NCBI GenBank assembly: GCA_965221295.1 | Contig: OZ244879.1 | Span: 1,674,001-1,738,000, forward strand | Reading direction: 5' to 3' | Length of the DNA stretch: 64,000 nucleotides | DNA from: Bin87 sp965221295 | GTDB taxonomy: Bacteria; Chloroflexota; Dehalococcoidia; Lucifugimonadales; UBA3495 | Part shown: in pieces, positions 7,725-15,099 of the stretch | How the letters are laid out: every line of letters starts with the position of its first letter | Numbering within the stretch: the first letter of the stretch is position 1 | Program-made: the position numbers and the translations under genes | The notes under the pieces: generated by a model | What the model was told of the DNA's origin: nothing | Seen by the model: the letters and a program-made list of their open reading frames with translations, nothing else | The model's database searches: none

Positions 7725-7973
7725 ATGATTGATTGGTCGAAGTGCCCGGCGGTGGAAAGCGTGCCCGACAGGTTGAGCGGCGCATGGGTGTTCACCGGCA
7801 CTCGCCTGCCCGTCTCTGCCCTGTTCGGCAACTTGGCCGAAGGAGCATCCATCCACCAATTCATGGAATGGTTCGATGGGGTTGAGGAAGAGCAGGTACG
7901 GGCCGTGTTGGAGTTCGTAGTGCAGGACCTTGAGGCCAAGGTCGCCACGGTCTCCCATGCGAATTCTGTTTGA
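7725..7973 (+). CDS. DUF433-family antitoxin-like protein
   Basis: From ATG 7725 the protein has 82 residues: DWSKCPAVESVPDRLSGAWV, FTGTRLPVSALFGNLAEG, SIHQFMEWFDGVEEEQVRAV, LEF. That is the DUF433 pattern (a GTRLPV.. strand followed by a helix-turn-helix-like segment), a family usually paired with DUF5615 nucleases. GAGG lies 8-9 bases upstream of this ATG; the frame is open from 7674, but that extension looks non-coding. The next gene overlaps its end by 17 bp, which supports joint translation. It is probably the antitoxin of a second toxin-antitoxin pair. Two ggcgataa boxes at 7608 and 7623 lie upstream and might be part of its promoter; this is weak. Confidence 0.8.
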   Translation: MIDWSKCPAVESVPDRLSGAWVFTGTRLPVSALFGNLAEGASIHQFMEWFDGVEEEQVRAVLEFVVQDLEAKVATVSHANSV

Positions 7974-8292
7974 CCACAATGTGCCCCGGCAACTTCGGGG
8001 CCTTCTTGTCGGCCACGACGTTTCCCTGGCAGTGCGGCAAGGTTGGGCGTCGCTGAGCAACGGGGACTTGATGGACCAGGCTGAGGAGGCCGGTTTCGAG
8101 GTTCTGATTACCGCCGACAAGAACCTCCAACATCAACAGAACTTGGGCCAGCGAAGATTGGCGCTGGTAGTTCTCGGCTCCAACCGGTGGCCCCTAATCG
8201 AACGAAGAGTCGATGACATCCGCTCCACGTTGGATGGAATACGCGCGGGAGAGGTCAGAGAGGTTCCCATCCCCACAAGAGGGGAGGTTTAG
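7957..8292 (+). CDS. DUF5615-family PIN-like toxin
   Basis: From ATG 7957 the protein has 111 residues. MRILFDHNVPRQLRGLL opens with the D6 and N8 residues of the DUF5615 fold; SNGDLMDQAEEAGF gives the middle acidic group and LITADKNLQ the last one (D54). DUF5615 proteins are PIN-like nucleases usually found with DUF433 partners, as here. It overlaps the DUF433 gene by 17 bp and ends 1 bp before the hsdR ATG, so hsdR is probably translated from the same message. RNase activity is inferred from the fold. Confidence 0.8.
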   Translation: MRILFDHNVPRQLRGLLVGHDVSLAVRQGWASLSNGDLMDQAEEAGFEVLITADKNLQHQQNLGQRRLALVVLGSNRWPLIERRVDDIRSTLDGIRAGEVREVPIPTRGEV

Positions 8293-8293
8293 C

Positions 8294-11200
8294 ATGACCA
8301 CCGACACCAGCGAAAAGGGGCTGGAAAGCCTGATCGTTGCTGCCCTAACCACCGGGCCGGACGAACCGCCCAGCGACGGAGGTATCGCCGAACGCCCAGC
8401 AACCTACGGCGCGGGTTGGATCGCCGGGGATCCGAAGGACTATGACCGGCAATACTGCGTTGACCTGGCCCAGCTGACCGCCTTCCTGCAGGATACGCAG
8501 CCCATCGTCGCCGATGCCCTCGACCTGGACCACGACAGCCCGGCGCGGCGGGCATCCTTGGCCAGGCTGCAGAGCGAAGTGGTCAAGCGCGGCGTGGTCA
8601 GCGTGCTGCGGCAGGGCATCAAGCACAACCAGCACTCCCTCGACCTGTTCTTCGCCACGCCCTCGGCGGGCAACGAGACTGCCCAAGCTCTCTACCGGCT
8701 GAACCGCTTCAGCGTCACCCGCCAGCTCCGCTACAGCAACGACAACGCGCAACTGGCGCTGGACCTCTGCTTATTCGTGAACGGCCTGCCCGTCATCACA
8801 TTCGAGCTGAAGAACAGCCTAACCAAGCAGACGGTCCACGACGCCGTGGAGCAATACAAGCGCGACCGCGACCATCGGGAGCCACTTTTCGCCCTGGGAC
8901 GCTGCCTGGCCCACTTCGCCGTGGACGACCACGAAGCGCGCTTCTGCACTCACCTTACGGGGAAGTCCTCATGGTTCCTGCCCTTCAACCGGGGCTGGAA
9001 CGACGGCGCCGGCAACCCGCCCAATCCCAACGGCATCAAGACCGATTATCTATGGAAAGAGGTCCTGACCCGCCGCAGCCTCACCAACATTATCGAGAAT
9101 TACGCCCAGTTGATCGAGACCAGGGACGCCAAGACGGGCCGCAGGAAGAAGGAGCAAATCTGGCCCCGCTACCACCAGCTGGACGTGGTGCGGAAGCTGT
9201 TGGCGGACGCCGCCGCCCACGGTGTGAACCAACGCTACTTGATCCAGCACTCGGCCGGCAGCGGCAAATCCAAGTCCATTGCTTGGCTGGCCCACCAACT
9301 GATTGGCCTCCAAGGAGACGGGGGAACCCTCTTCGACACCGTGGTTGTGGTCACCGATCGCCGTATCCTGGACCAGCAGATACGGGATGACATCAAGCAG
9401 TTTGCTCAAGTCAGCTCGGTGGTGGGGCACGCCGAGACTTCGGCGGACCTGCGGCGCATGATCCGGGAGGGCAAGCGCATCGTCATCACCACCATCCAGA
9501 AGTTCCCCTTCATCCTGGACGCCCTGGAGGGAGAGCCTCAGGGCCGCAAATTCGGCATCATCATCGACGAGGCTCACTCCAGCCAGGGCGGACGCCGGTC
9601 GGGGGCCATGTCCAGCGCCCTGGGCGAGACCGGCGCCGCGTCAGGAGGGGACGAAGAACAGGACGACGAGGACACCTCCGAGGACAAGATCAACCAACTC
9701 ATGGAGTCGCGCAAGCTGCTGACCAATGCCAGCTACTTCGCCTTCACCGCCACGCCCAAGAACAAGACGCTGGAGTTGTTCGGCTCGCCGGCGCCGGACG
9801 GCAATGGCAAGCGGGAGCCCTTCCACTCGTACACCATGAAGCAGGCCATCCAGGAGGGCTTCATCATCGACGTGCTGGCTCACTACACGCCGGTGGACAG
9901 CTACTACCGCCTGGTCAAGACCATCGAAGGCGACCCGGAGTTCGACACCAAGCGGGCCGGCCAGAAGCTGCGCCGCTACGTCGAGGACCACGAGCACGCC
10001 ATCCGCCAGAAGGCTGAGATAATGGTGGACCACTTCCACGAGCAGGTGTCGGGGCTGCAGAAGATCGGCGGCCAGGCGCGGGCCATGATCGTAACCAGCA
10101 GCGTGAACCGGGCCATCCGCTACCATCAGGCCATCAGCGCCTACCTGCTGGAACGGAACAGCCCTTACAGGTCCATCGTCGCATTCTCGGGCGAGCGGGA
10201 AGTTGATGGGGCAACGGCCAGCGAGGCGTCGCTGAACGGCTTCCCGTCCAACCAGATCGAAGAGAAGATTCAGGAAGAACCCTATCGCTTCCTGGTGTGC
10301 GCCGACAAGTTCCAGACCGGCTACGATGAGCCGCTGCTGCACACGATGTACGTGGACAAGCCGCTTTCCGACGTGAAGGCGGTGCAGACCCTCTCCCGCC
10401 TCAACCGGGCCCATCCCAAGAAGCACGACGCCTTCGTGCTGGACTTCGCCAACGACGCCGACACCATCAAGCGCGCCTTCGCCGAATATTACCGGACCAC
10501 GCTACTGTCGGGCGAGACCGACCCCAACCGGCTACATGACCTCAAGGCCATGCTGGACGGCCGACAGGTGTACAGCCCCAGTCAGGTGGAAGAGCTGGTG
10601 GAACTGTACCTGTCGGGGGTCGAGCGCGACCAGCTTGACCCGATTCTGGATGCCTGCGTGGCAACCTATAGGGAGGAACTAGACGAGGATGGCCAGGTGG
10701 ATTTCAAGGGCAGCGCAAAGAGCTTCCTGCGCGCCTATGCCTTCCTGGGCGCCATCCTGCCCTACACCAACGCCGAGTGGGAGAAGCTGTCCATCTTCCT
10801 GAACTTCCTGGTTCCCAAGCTGCCTTCGCCGGTGGAGGACGACCTGTCCCGCGGCATCCTGGAAGCCATCGATATGGACAGCTACCGGGTGGAGAAGAAG
10901 GCGGCGCAGGAGATACAACTGCCGGATTCCGACGCTGAAATCGAGCCGACGCCGGTCGTTGGCGGCGGGCTGGCGTCCGAACCCGAACTGGACCGGTTGT
11001 CCGAAATCCTGAAGCAATTCAACGACCGGTTCGGCAACATCGAGTGGCAGGATCAGGACAAGATCTGGCAGGTAATCTCCGAAGAGTTGCCCGCAAAGGT
11101 CGCGGACAACCGGGCTTACCAGAACGCCATGGCCAATTCCGACGAGCAGAACGCCCGCATTGAGCACGACAAGGCTCTTGCGGCAGTGATCACCGCCTAC

Positions 11201-11326
11201 CTCTCCGACCACACCCAGCTCTTCAAGCAGTTCCACGACAACGAGTCCTTCCGCCACTGGCTGTCGGAGATGAATTTCGCGGCTACGTACAGCGAAGGCG
11301 TGGTTTCGTCCGTAACGGCGCGCTAA
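8294..11326 (+). CDS. hsdR: Type I restriction endonuclease, motor and nuclease subunit R
   Basis: HsdR moves DNA with ATP and cuts far from the unmethylated target. The 1010 residues show the N-terminal PD-(D/E)xK nuclease with FELKN (E171, K173), the helicase Walker A motif HSAGSGKS from H319 to S326, the DEAH box D425-H428 within IIIDEAHSSQGG, and later helicase motifs such as FAFTATPKN and LSRLNRAHP. The C-terminal helical region needed to join HsdM is present. ATG 8294 is preferred; the frame is open further upstream but that part overlaps the DUF5615 gene. It is intact and ends the locus, although six genes or small pairs separate it from hsdM, which is unusual. Confidence 0.96.
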   Translation: MTTDTSEKGLESLIVAALTTGPDEPPSDGGIAERPATYGAGWIAGDPKDYDRQYCVDLAQLTAFLQDTQPIVADALDLDHDSPARRASLARLQSEVVKRGVVSVLRQGIKHNQHSLDLFFATPSAGNETAQALYRLNRFSVTRQLRYSNDNAQLALDLCLFVNGLPVITFELKNSLTKQTVHDAVEQYKRDRDHREPLFALGRCLAHFAVDDHEARFCTHLTGKSSWFLPFNRGWNDGAGNPPNPNGIKTDYLWKEVLTRRSLTNIIENYAQLIETRDAKTGRRKKEQIWPRYHQLDVVRKLLADAAAHGVNQRYLIQHSAGSGKSKSIAWLAHQLIGLQGDGGTLFDTVVVVTDRRILDQQIRDDIKQFAQVSSVVGHAETSADLRRMIREGKRIVITTIQKFPFILDALEGEPQGRKFGIIIDEAHSSQGGRRSGAMSSALGETGAASGGDEEQDDEDTSEDKINQLMESRKLLTNASYFAFTATPKNKTLELFGSPAPDGNGKREPFHSYTMKQAIQEGFIIDVLAHYTPVDSYYRLVKTIEGDPEFDTKRAGQKLRRYVEDHEHAIRQKAEIMVDHFHEQVSGLQKIGGQARAMIVTSSVNRAIRYHQAISAYLLERNSPYRSIVAFSGEREVDGATASEASLNGFPSNQIEEKIQEEPYRFLVCADKFQTGYDEPLLHTMYVDKPLSDVKAVQTLSRLNRAHPKKHDAFVLDFANDADTIKRAFAEYYRTTLLSGETDPNRLHDLKAMLDGRQVYSPSQVEELVELYLSGVERDQLDPILDACVATYREELDEDGQVDFKGSAKSFLRAYAFLGAILPYTNAEWEKLSIFLNFLVPKLPSPVEDDLSRGILEAIDMDSYRVEKKAAQEIQLPDSDAEIEPTPVVGGGLASEPELDRLSEILKQFNDRFGNIEWQDQDKIWQVISEELPAKVADNRAYQNAMANSDEQNARIEHDKALAAVITAYLSDHTQLFKQFHDNESFRHWLSEMNFAATYSEGVVSSVTAR

Positions 11327-11644
11327 ACGCCGCCCTTGTGCCTTGACTAAACTAAATTTGTCGAATTGTCGGCAATCGGTGTAGCCAATTCACCGCCGTG
11401 GCGACGCCCTCGCCGAGTGGCCGTTGTTGCGCCGATTCGGTCCAGATGTTGACGCCGTCAGTCTCCCAAATGCCGAAGGACCCACCATCCGGTCAATGGC
11501 CCGGAGGTGGCACCTAGGTTTGTGAAGATGCGTTCCCGCTCGGAGCAAACCAGGTTGGACGCAACGCCCAACAAGACCTGCGCTCGTAGATGAAGGTGGG
11601 TGGTCAGGGCAGGCCGCAATGCCCAAGCTGTGAGCCTAGAATTG
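11327..11644. other. Gene-free stretch after hsdR
   Basis: I see no coding signal, hairpin terminator or repeat here. Open frames in it are short and lack protein-like composition. Confidence 0.5.
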
Positions 11645-13042
11645 TTATGCTGGTCCTATGAACGGCTGGCCTAAATGGAGCTCTTCTTTCCGAACGTCCG
11701 TGTACATGTCCTTGCCCATAACGTTGAACACTCCGTGGGCGGTTCGGTTGGGAATTTCACTCAATCCCATCCGACTCAGTAACAGGGCTTCAACAAGCGC
11801 TTGCGATGCGTTCCATCTGTAATATGCGTCGACCGGATCTATTTCAGAGGTGAGGTCAATATGGAACGTTGCGTTCCTGATCTTCCGGATTTGCTCGCTT
11901 GCTTCGACAAAAGCCTGACTGTCCTGGAGCATCTCGCGCTTGACGACTATTTCAATCGCTTTCATGATGCGCTTGCCTCGTTTCAGACTCAGGTCGTCAT
12001 TCAACCAATCGTGCTTGTCGCGGTAAGTGCCAATAATCGAACGTGTCAGTCCTTCCAATGCCGCGAAACTGACCGACGCCGCCAACGCATTGTCTCTGAG
12101 TGTACCCATGATATGTTCACTGTTGGCGTACTGATAAATGATTCTGCGCCAGTGTTCTTTGACATCAGAGTCGAGGTGGTAGAAATGCTCGAAGAGCGGA
12201 GACAAGTCAATGGGATTATGCCTCAGTCCCAAAAACCAGTTGCTCAGTTCCGTACTTGATGATCTATCTCTCATCGGTGCAGTTCGTACCCACAACACTT
12301 GGCCGTTCTGGTATCCCACAATCTGGTGGAATGGGGTGTGCTGACCAAATACGAAACTCAAGAACGGAGTCAGATTATCGTCCAAAAATGTCTGGGCCGT
12401 TGATCCCGAAAGTTGAGGACCGTCGAAGGTGATGCTGCACAAGTGGGTGACATGTGGCTCCGTTCTGTGCCCAACGGGCACCTCCCTCAGTCTGGCGGTC
12501 CATCCGGCCGCCTGCAACGTAAAACCGCCCAGCGCCCTAGCCTTCCCTTGACCGATAGGTACGATCACCGTGTTGTTCTCTCGGACCAGGTCTTCACTGA
12601 TCACATCCCAGTGGGACCATCTATCGGACCCGGCCCAGTTTTCCGGCAATCCGATGAAGTGGACCGTAACTTCAGATAGTGAGGCGTCTTTTTCTCCAAA
12701 TGACTCCACATCCACAAATCCGAACAACGGAATGCCACGATCCTCCCATCCCGTGAGCGTGACGGGATGAGCAAAACTCAAGGCGGATATGCGCGACATT
12801 GCGTTTTGCGCTGCAAATAATCCAAACCGGGCAGTGGGCTCATTGTTGTCCTCGACGAAGAACCGAAAATTTAGGATTCCGTCATCCAATTGAAAGACCG
12901 TGATGCCCTCCACTGCCAGCGTTGAGCCAACAGAACCGCCGCTGTCGTCATATGGCTCTGCGTTGGCTGCCAGGACGCTTCGGTAAGGCATGTCTTCTTC
13001 TATTGAAATTAGCTGCTTCAGCCACAGGTTGTCGTGACGCAT
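11645..13042 (-). CDS. HEPN-domain protein, ApeA-like, putative defence RNase
   Basis: The protein has 465 residues from ATG 13042, which has GGAGG 5-6 bases upstream; a GTG at 13057 overlaps that site and is less likely. The N-terminal 250 residues look like an all-beta domain (VEGITVFQLDDGILNFRFF, FGFVDVESFG). The C-terminal 180 are helical, with ALAASVSFAALEGLTRSI and then IRKIRNATFH, where R389-x4-H394 is the HEPN R-x4-6-H pattern. A beta domain followed by a HEPN domain is the order of ApeA, a single-gene phage-defence protein; the assignment is tentative. It faces the restriction locus tail to tail and neighbours mobile-element relics, which fits a defence role. Confidence 0.55.
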   Translation of the reverse strand: MRHDNLWLKQLISIEEDMPYRSVLAANAEPYDDSGGSVGSTLAVEGITVFQLDDGILNFRFFVEDNNEPTARFGLFAAQNAMSRISALSFAHPVTLTGWEDRGIPLFGFVDVESFGEKDASLSEVTVHFIGLPENWAGSDRWSHWDVISEDLVRENNTVIVPIGQGKARALGGFTLQAAGWTARLREVPVGHRTEPHVTHLCSITFDGPQLSGSTAQTFLDDNLTPFLSFVFGQHTPFHQIVGYQNGQVLWVRTAPMRDRSSSTELSNWFLGLRHNPIDLSPLFEHFYHLDSDVKEHWRRIIYQYANSEHIMGTLRDNALAASVSFAALEGLTRSIIGTYRDKHDWLNDDLSLKRGKRIMKAIEIVVKREMLQDSQAFVEASEQIRKIRNATFHIDLTSEIDPVDAYYRWNASQALVEALLLSRMGLSEIPNRTAHGVFNVMGKDMYTDVRKEELHLGQPFIGPA

Positions 13043-13085
13043 TGTGTCCTCCAGCACAGTGGGGCCGAACGTAGGAACGAAACCA

Positions 13086-13187
13086 TTAGCAGCGAACTGC
13101 CCCAGGCATTAGAGTCCGTCCCTGGGCGCCATGCAAGGTAAGGGATACCAACGCTTCATGTAGGTCATTGACCGCGCCCTCAATCAC
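13086..13187 (-). pseudogene. Clan AA aspartic protease, N-terminal stub only
   Basis: A GTG at 13185-13187 overlaps the stop of the upstream 91-aa gene (GTGA) and starts VIEGAVNDLHEALVSLTLHG, then AQGRTLMPGAVRC and a stop at 13086. Retropepsin-like clan AA proteases of bacteria start in this way, follow a gene like the upstream one, and then carry a VDTG catalytic motif. The motif and the rest of the enzyme are missing, so only about 33 codons remain. Confidence 0.55.
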
Positions 13188-13459
13188 CCGATCCCCTGCA
13201 CGGTCGCGCCTCCAAAGCTGTGCAAGGCGCGGTATCCTACGCGCTCCATCAATACATCCACCGCGTCAGGACGCCGCGAACGCAAAATCTCCAACGCTGC
13301 CCTGTCGCTATCGGCAATGGCCCAATCCCCGGTCTTCACGTCGATGGCAACATACTCGCCATAATGGTTGCCCTCGACCCTTGGCCTGACTTCGAGGTCA
13401 TAAATCTCCTTTCCCAGGAGGCGGGCGATCTCTGCCGTCGGGCGGGTTGGCTTCCTCAT
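13184..13459 (-). CDS. Small partner protein of clan AA aspartic proteases, now without its protease
   Basis: The 91-residue protein reads RPTAEIARLLGKEIYDLEVR, EGNHYGEYVAIDVKTGDWAI, DSDRAALEILRSRRPDAVDV and a tail ending HSFGGATVQGIG. I recognise this as the small conserved protein that usually precedes a clan AA aspartic protease in Chloroflexota and cyanobacteria. Its function is not known; a toxin-antitoxin-like link with the protease has been suspected from gene order. The protease gene that overlaps its stop is reduced to a stub, so the protein is an orphan. Confidence 0.6.
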   Translation of the reverse strand: MRKPTRPTAEIARLLGKEIYDLEVRPRVEGNHYGEYVAIDVKTGDWAIADSDRAALEILRSRRPDAVDVLMERVGYRALHSFGGATVQGIG

Positions 13460-13660
13460 CGTCGTATTCCTCTTGCTGGGAAAATTCCACTCATTCTATG
13501 CTACACCGCCGCACAGCCTTCGGACAAAGCTAACGCCACCATTTGATGGCCCCAGGGGCGGCCATGAGCATTGCCGTGGGCAGGCTCCCGCCCGGCGCCC
13601 CGAAAATTTACTGGCAGTTGCCCAGCGACGGCAGTGACTCCCGGCTGATACGCTGAGGGC

Positions 13661-14404
13661 ATGACGTTCACCGACCGAGACCTGCTGGACGCGCTGGCCC
13701 GGCTGCCCTTCATCGACAGCCAGGAATTGGCGATGATCCTCGGCGTTGCCCAGGCCGCCGTCCACCACGCCCTTACCGACCTGCTGGCCGAGGGCATCGT
13801 CGGGCGGGTCAGCCACGGCACTGCGCATCTGCCGTCCAGCCACCGGTACTATCTCACCCGCGAGGGCATCGCCGATGTGACCGATGCTCTTGAATTCGCT
13901 ACGCCCTCGGCGCTGGTGCGTTTCTACCCCATGTCCCAAGAGTGGCTGAGACTGCTGATTGGCCGGATGGACGCGGTGGCCTCGGTGTACCGTCTGGCGG
14001 CGTCGCTTTCGCCCGGAACCGGCGGACTTAAAACTGAGGTCGATTTTCTTCGCCGGGGCCGGTTCGACGCGATCATCACCCTTCACGATGGCCGCAGCTT
14101 CGGCATCGTGCGCCAGGGACCGGCCCTGCGCCGCCGGTCCCTCTTCGACTGGCTGCGGGCCATCGCTGAGTACAACTACCGGCGCCGACCCGGTACGGTC
14201 CTGATCCTGGTCCCCAGCCCGTGGGAGCAGAGGCTGACGGGCCGTTTCTGCGAGAACGTCAGCCTGGACGAAACCTACAATGCTTTGCAACTCGGTTGCA
14301 GGGAGGAAGATGATGCAATCCTGGTTCAAGAACAACGATGGTTGGTTCATCACAACTATAGTGCTAGGTTGCACCTTGCTGGTTCTCGCATGGCATGGGT
14401 ATGA
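13661..14404 (+). CDS. Replication-relaxation-like winged-helix protein, C-terminus altered
   Basis: The 247-residue protein starts with a winged-helix segment (LLDALARLPFIDSQELAMIL, AVHHALTDLLAEGIVGRVSH), followed by YYLTREGIADV and a domain with FDAIITLHDGRSFGIVRQGP and FDWLRAIAEYNYRRRPGTVL. This is the pattern of the replication-relaxation family found on integrative elements of Chloroflexota and Actinobacteria, thought to act at the element origin. After about residue 205 the sequence loses the family pattern, and its last 31 codons overlap a small membrane-peptide frame with a strong ribosome site, so the natural C-terminus has probably been lost by deletion. A serine recombinase remnant follows on the same strand. 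Confidence 0.6.
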   Translation: MTFTDRDLLDALARLPFIDSQELAMILGVAQAAVHHALTDLLAEGIVGRVSHGTAHLPSSHRYYLTREGIADVTDALEFATPSALVRFYPMSQEWLRLLIGRMDAVASVYRLAASLSPGTGGLKTEVDFLRRGRFDAIITLHDGRSFGIVRQGPALRRRSLFDWLRAIAEYNYRRRPGTVLILVPSPWEQRLTGRFCENVSLDETYNALQLGCREEDDAILVQEQRWLVHHNYSARLHLAGSRMAWV

Positions 14405-14423
14405 ATTAAGGCGTTCGATCTAA
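14310..14423 (+). CDS. 37-residue single-pass membrane peptide
   Basis: GGGAGGAAG at 14301-14309 immediately precedes tandem ATG codons at 14310 and 14313. The frame encodes 37 residues: MMQSWFKNNDGW, a hydrophobic stretch FITTIVLGCTLLVLAW, then HGYELRRSI and a TAA at 14421-14423. The shape is a short polar start, one membrane helix and a basic tail, as in small membrane proteins and some type I toxins. It overlaps the altered 3' end of the upstream gene in another frame. I do not recognise a family. The alternative is a chance frame created by the deletion, but the ribosome site and the clean membrane helix speak for a gene. Confidence 0.45.
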   Translation: MMQSWFKNNDGWFITTIVLGCTLLVLAWHGYELRRSI

Positions 14424-14456
14424 TTCAACCATACAATTGCGATAAAAGAGAGTTAT

Positions 14457-14939
14457 ATGATTAACCAGCTACAGTCACTGACCCCGGCCGCCCTCTACGC
14501 CCGCGTCTCCAGCGACCGCCAGGACGTGGACCTGTCCGTCGCCGCTCAGCTTCGGGCGTTGCGGGATTACGCCGAGAAGAACGGCTACTTCGCCGCCAAG
14601 GAGTACGTGGATGAGGCCGAGAGCAGCAGGAACGCCGACCGCCCTTAGTTCCGACAGATGCTGGACGAGGCGTCCAAGGCCGACGCTCCGTTCAAGGAAA
14701 TCCTGGCCTGGAAGTTCTCCCGTTTTACCCGCAAGCGGGAACACGCCGTGGCCTTCAAGTCTATGCTACGGCGCAAGGGCATCCGCGTGGTCTCCATCAC
14801 CGAGCACGTCGACGACACCCCCACCGGCAAGCTCATGGAAGCCATCATCGAGTCGGTGGATTTTTTTAGCGAACATCTGCATTCGGGATATACTCACGAA
14901 CTTGACATTCGACATAGATGCCTGAGCATCATTTCCTAA
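14457..14939 (+). pseudogene. Serine recombinase, N-terminal domain with in-frame stop and lost C-terminus
   Basis: From ATG 14457 the resolvase domain reads LTPAALYARVSSDRQDVDLS with the catalytic S in YARVSSDRQ, then VAAQLRALRDYAEKNGY and DEAESSRNADRP. A TAG at 14646-14648 interrupts the phrase where the family has an E or similar residue. The same frame resumes with FRQMLDEASK, LAWKFSRFTRKREHAVAFKS and VSITEHVDDTPTGKLMEAII, the rest of the catalytic domain. After VDFF (about 14873) the family pattern ends and the frame stops at 14939. The recombinase and zinc-ribbon domains are missing. It is a dead large-serine integrase and probably marks the element that carried the neighbouring genes. 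Confidence 0.85.
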
Positions 14940-15099
14940 GATAATTTCAATTGAAAATCTGCACTGGACGCAACTGCAAACGGACTCTTTGTTGCTACGG
15001 TAACATTGCCAAGTTTCCATAGGCAACAGGAGACTGATTCGCAATGGCGCGAAACTCATCCAGGGATGCTAGGTTCGCCACCATCGCCAGAAATGACGC

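Noticed and set aside
8213..8293. Extended N-terminus of HsdR
   Set aside because: It overlaps the DUF5615 gene; ATG 8294 gives the usual HsdR start.
14646..14648. Pyrrolysine or stop-codon recoding in the recombinase
   Set aside because: The gene also lacks its C-terminal domains, so decay is the simpler account; no pyl genes or recoding signals are seen.
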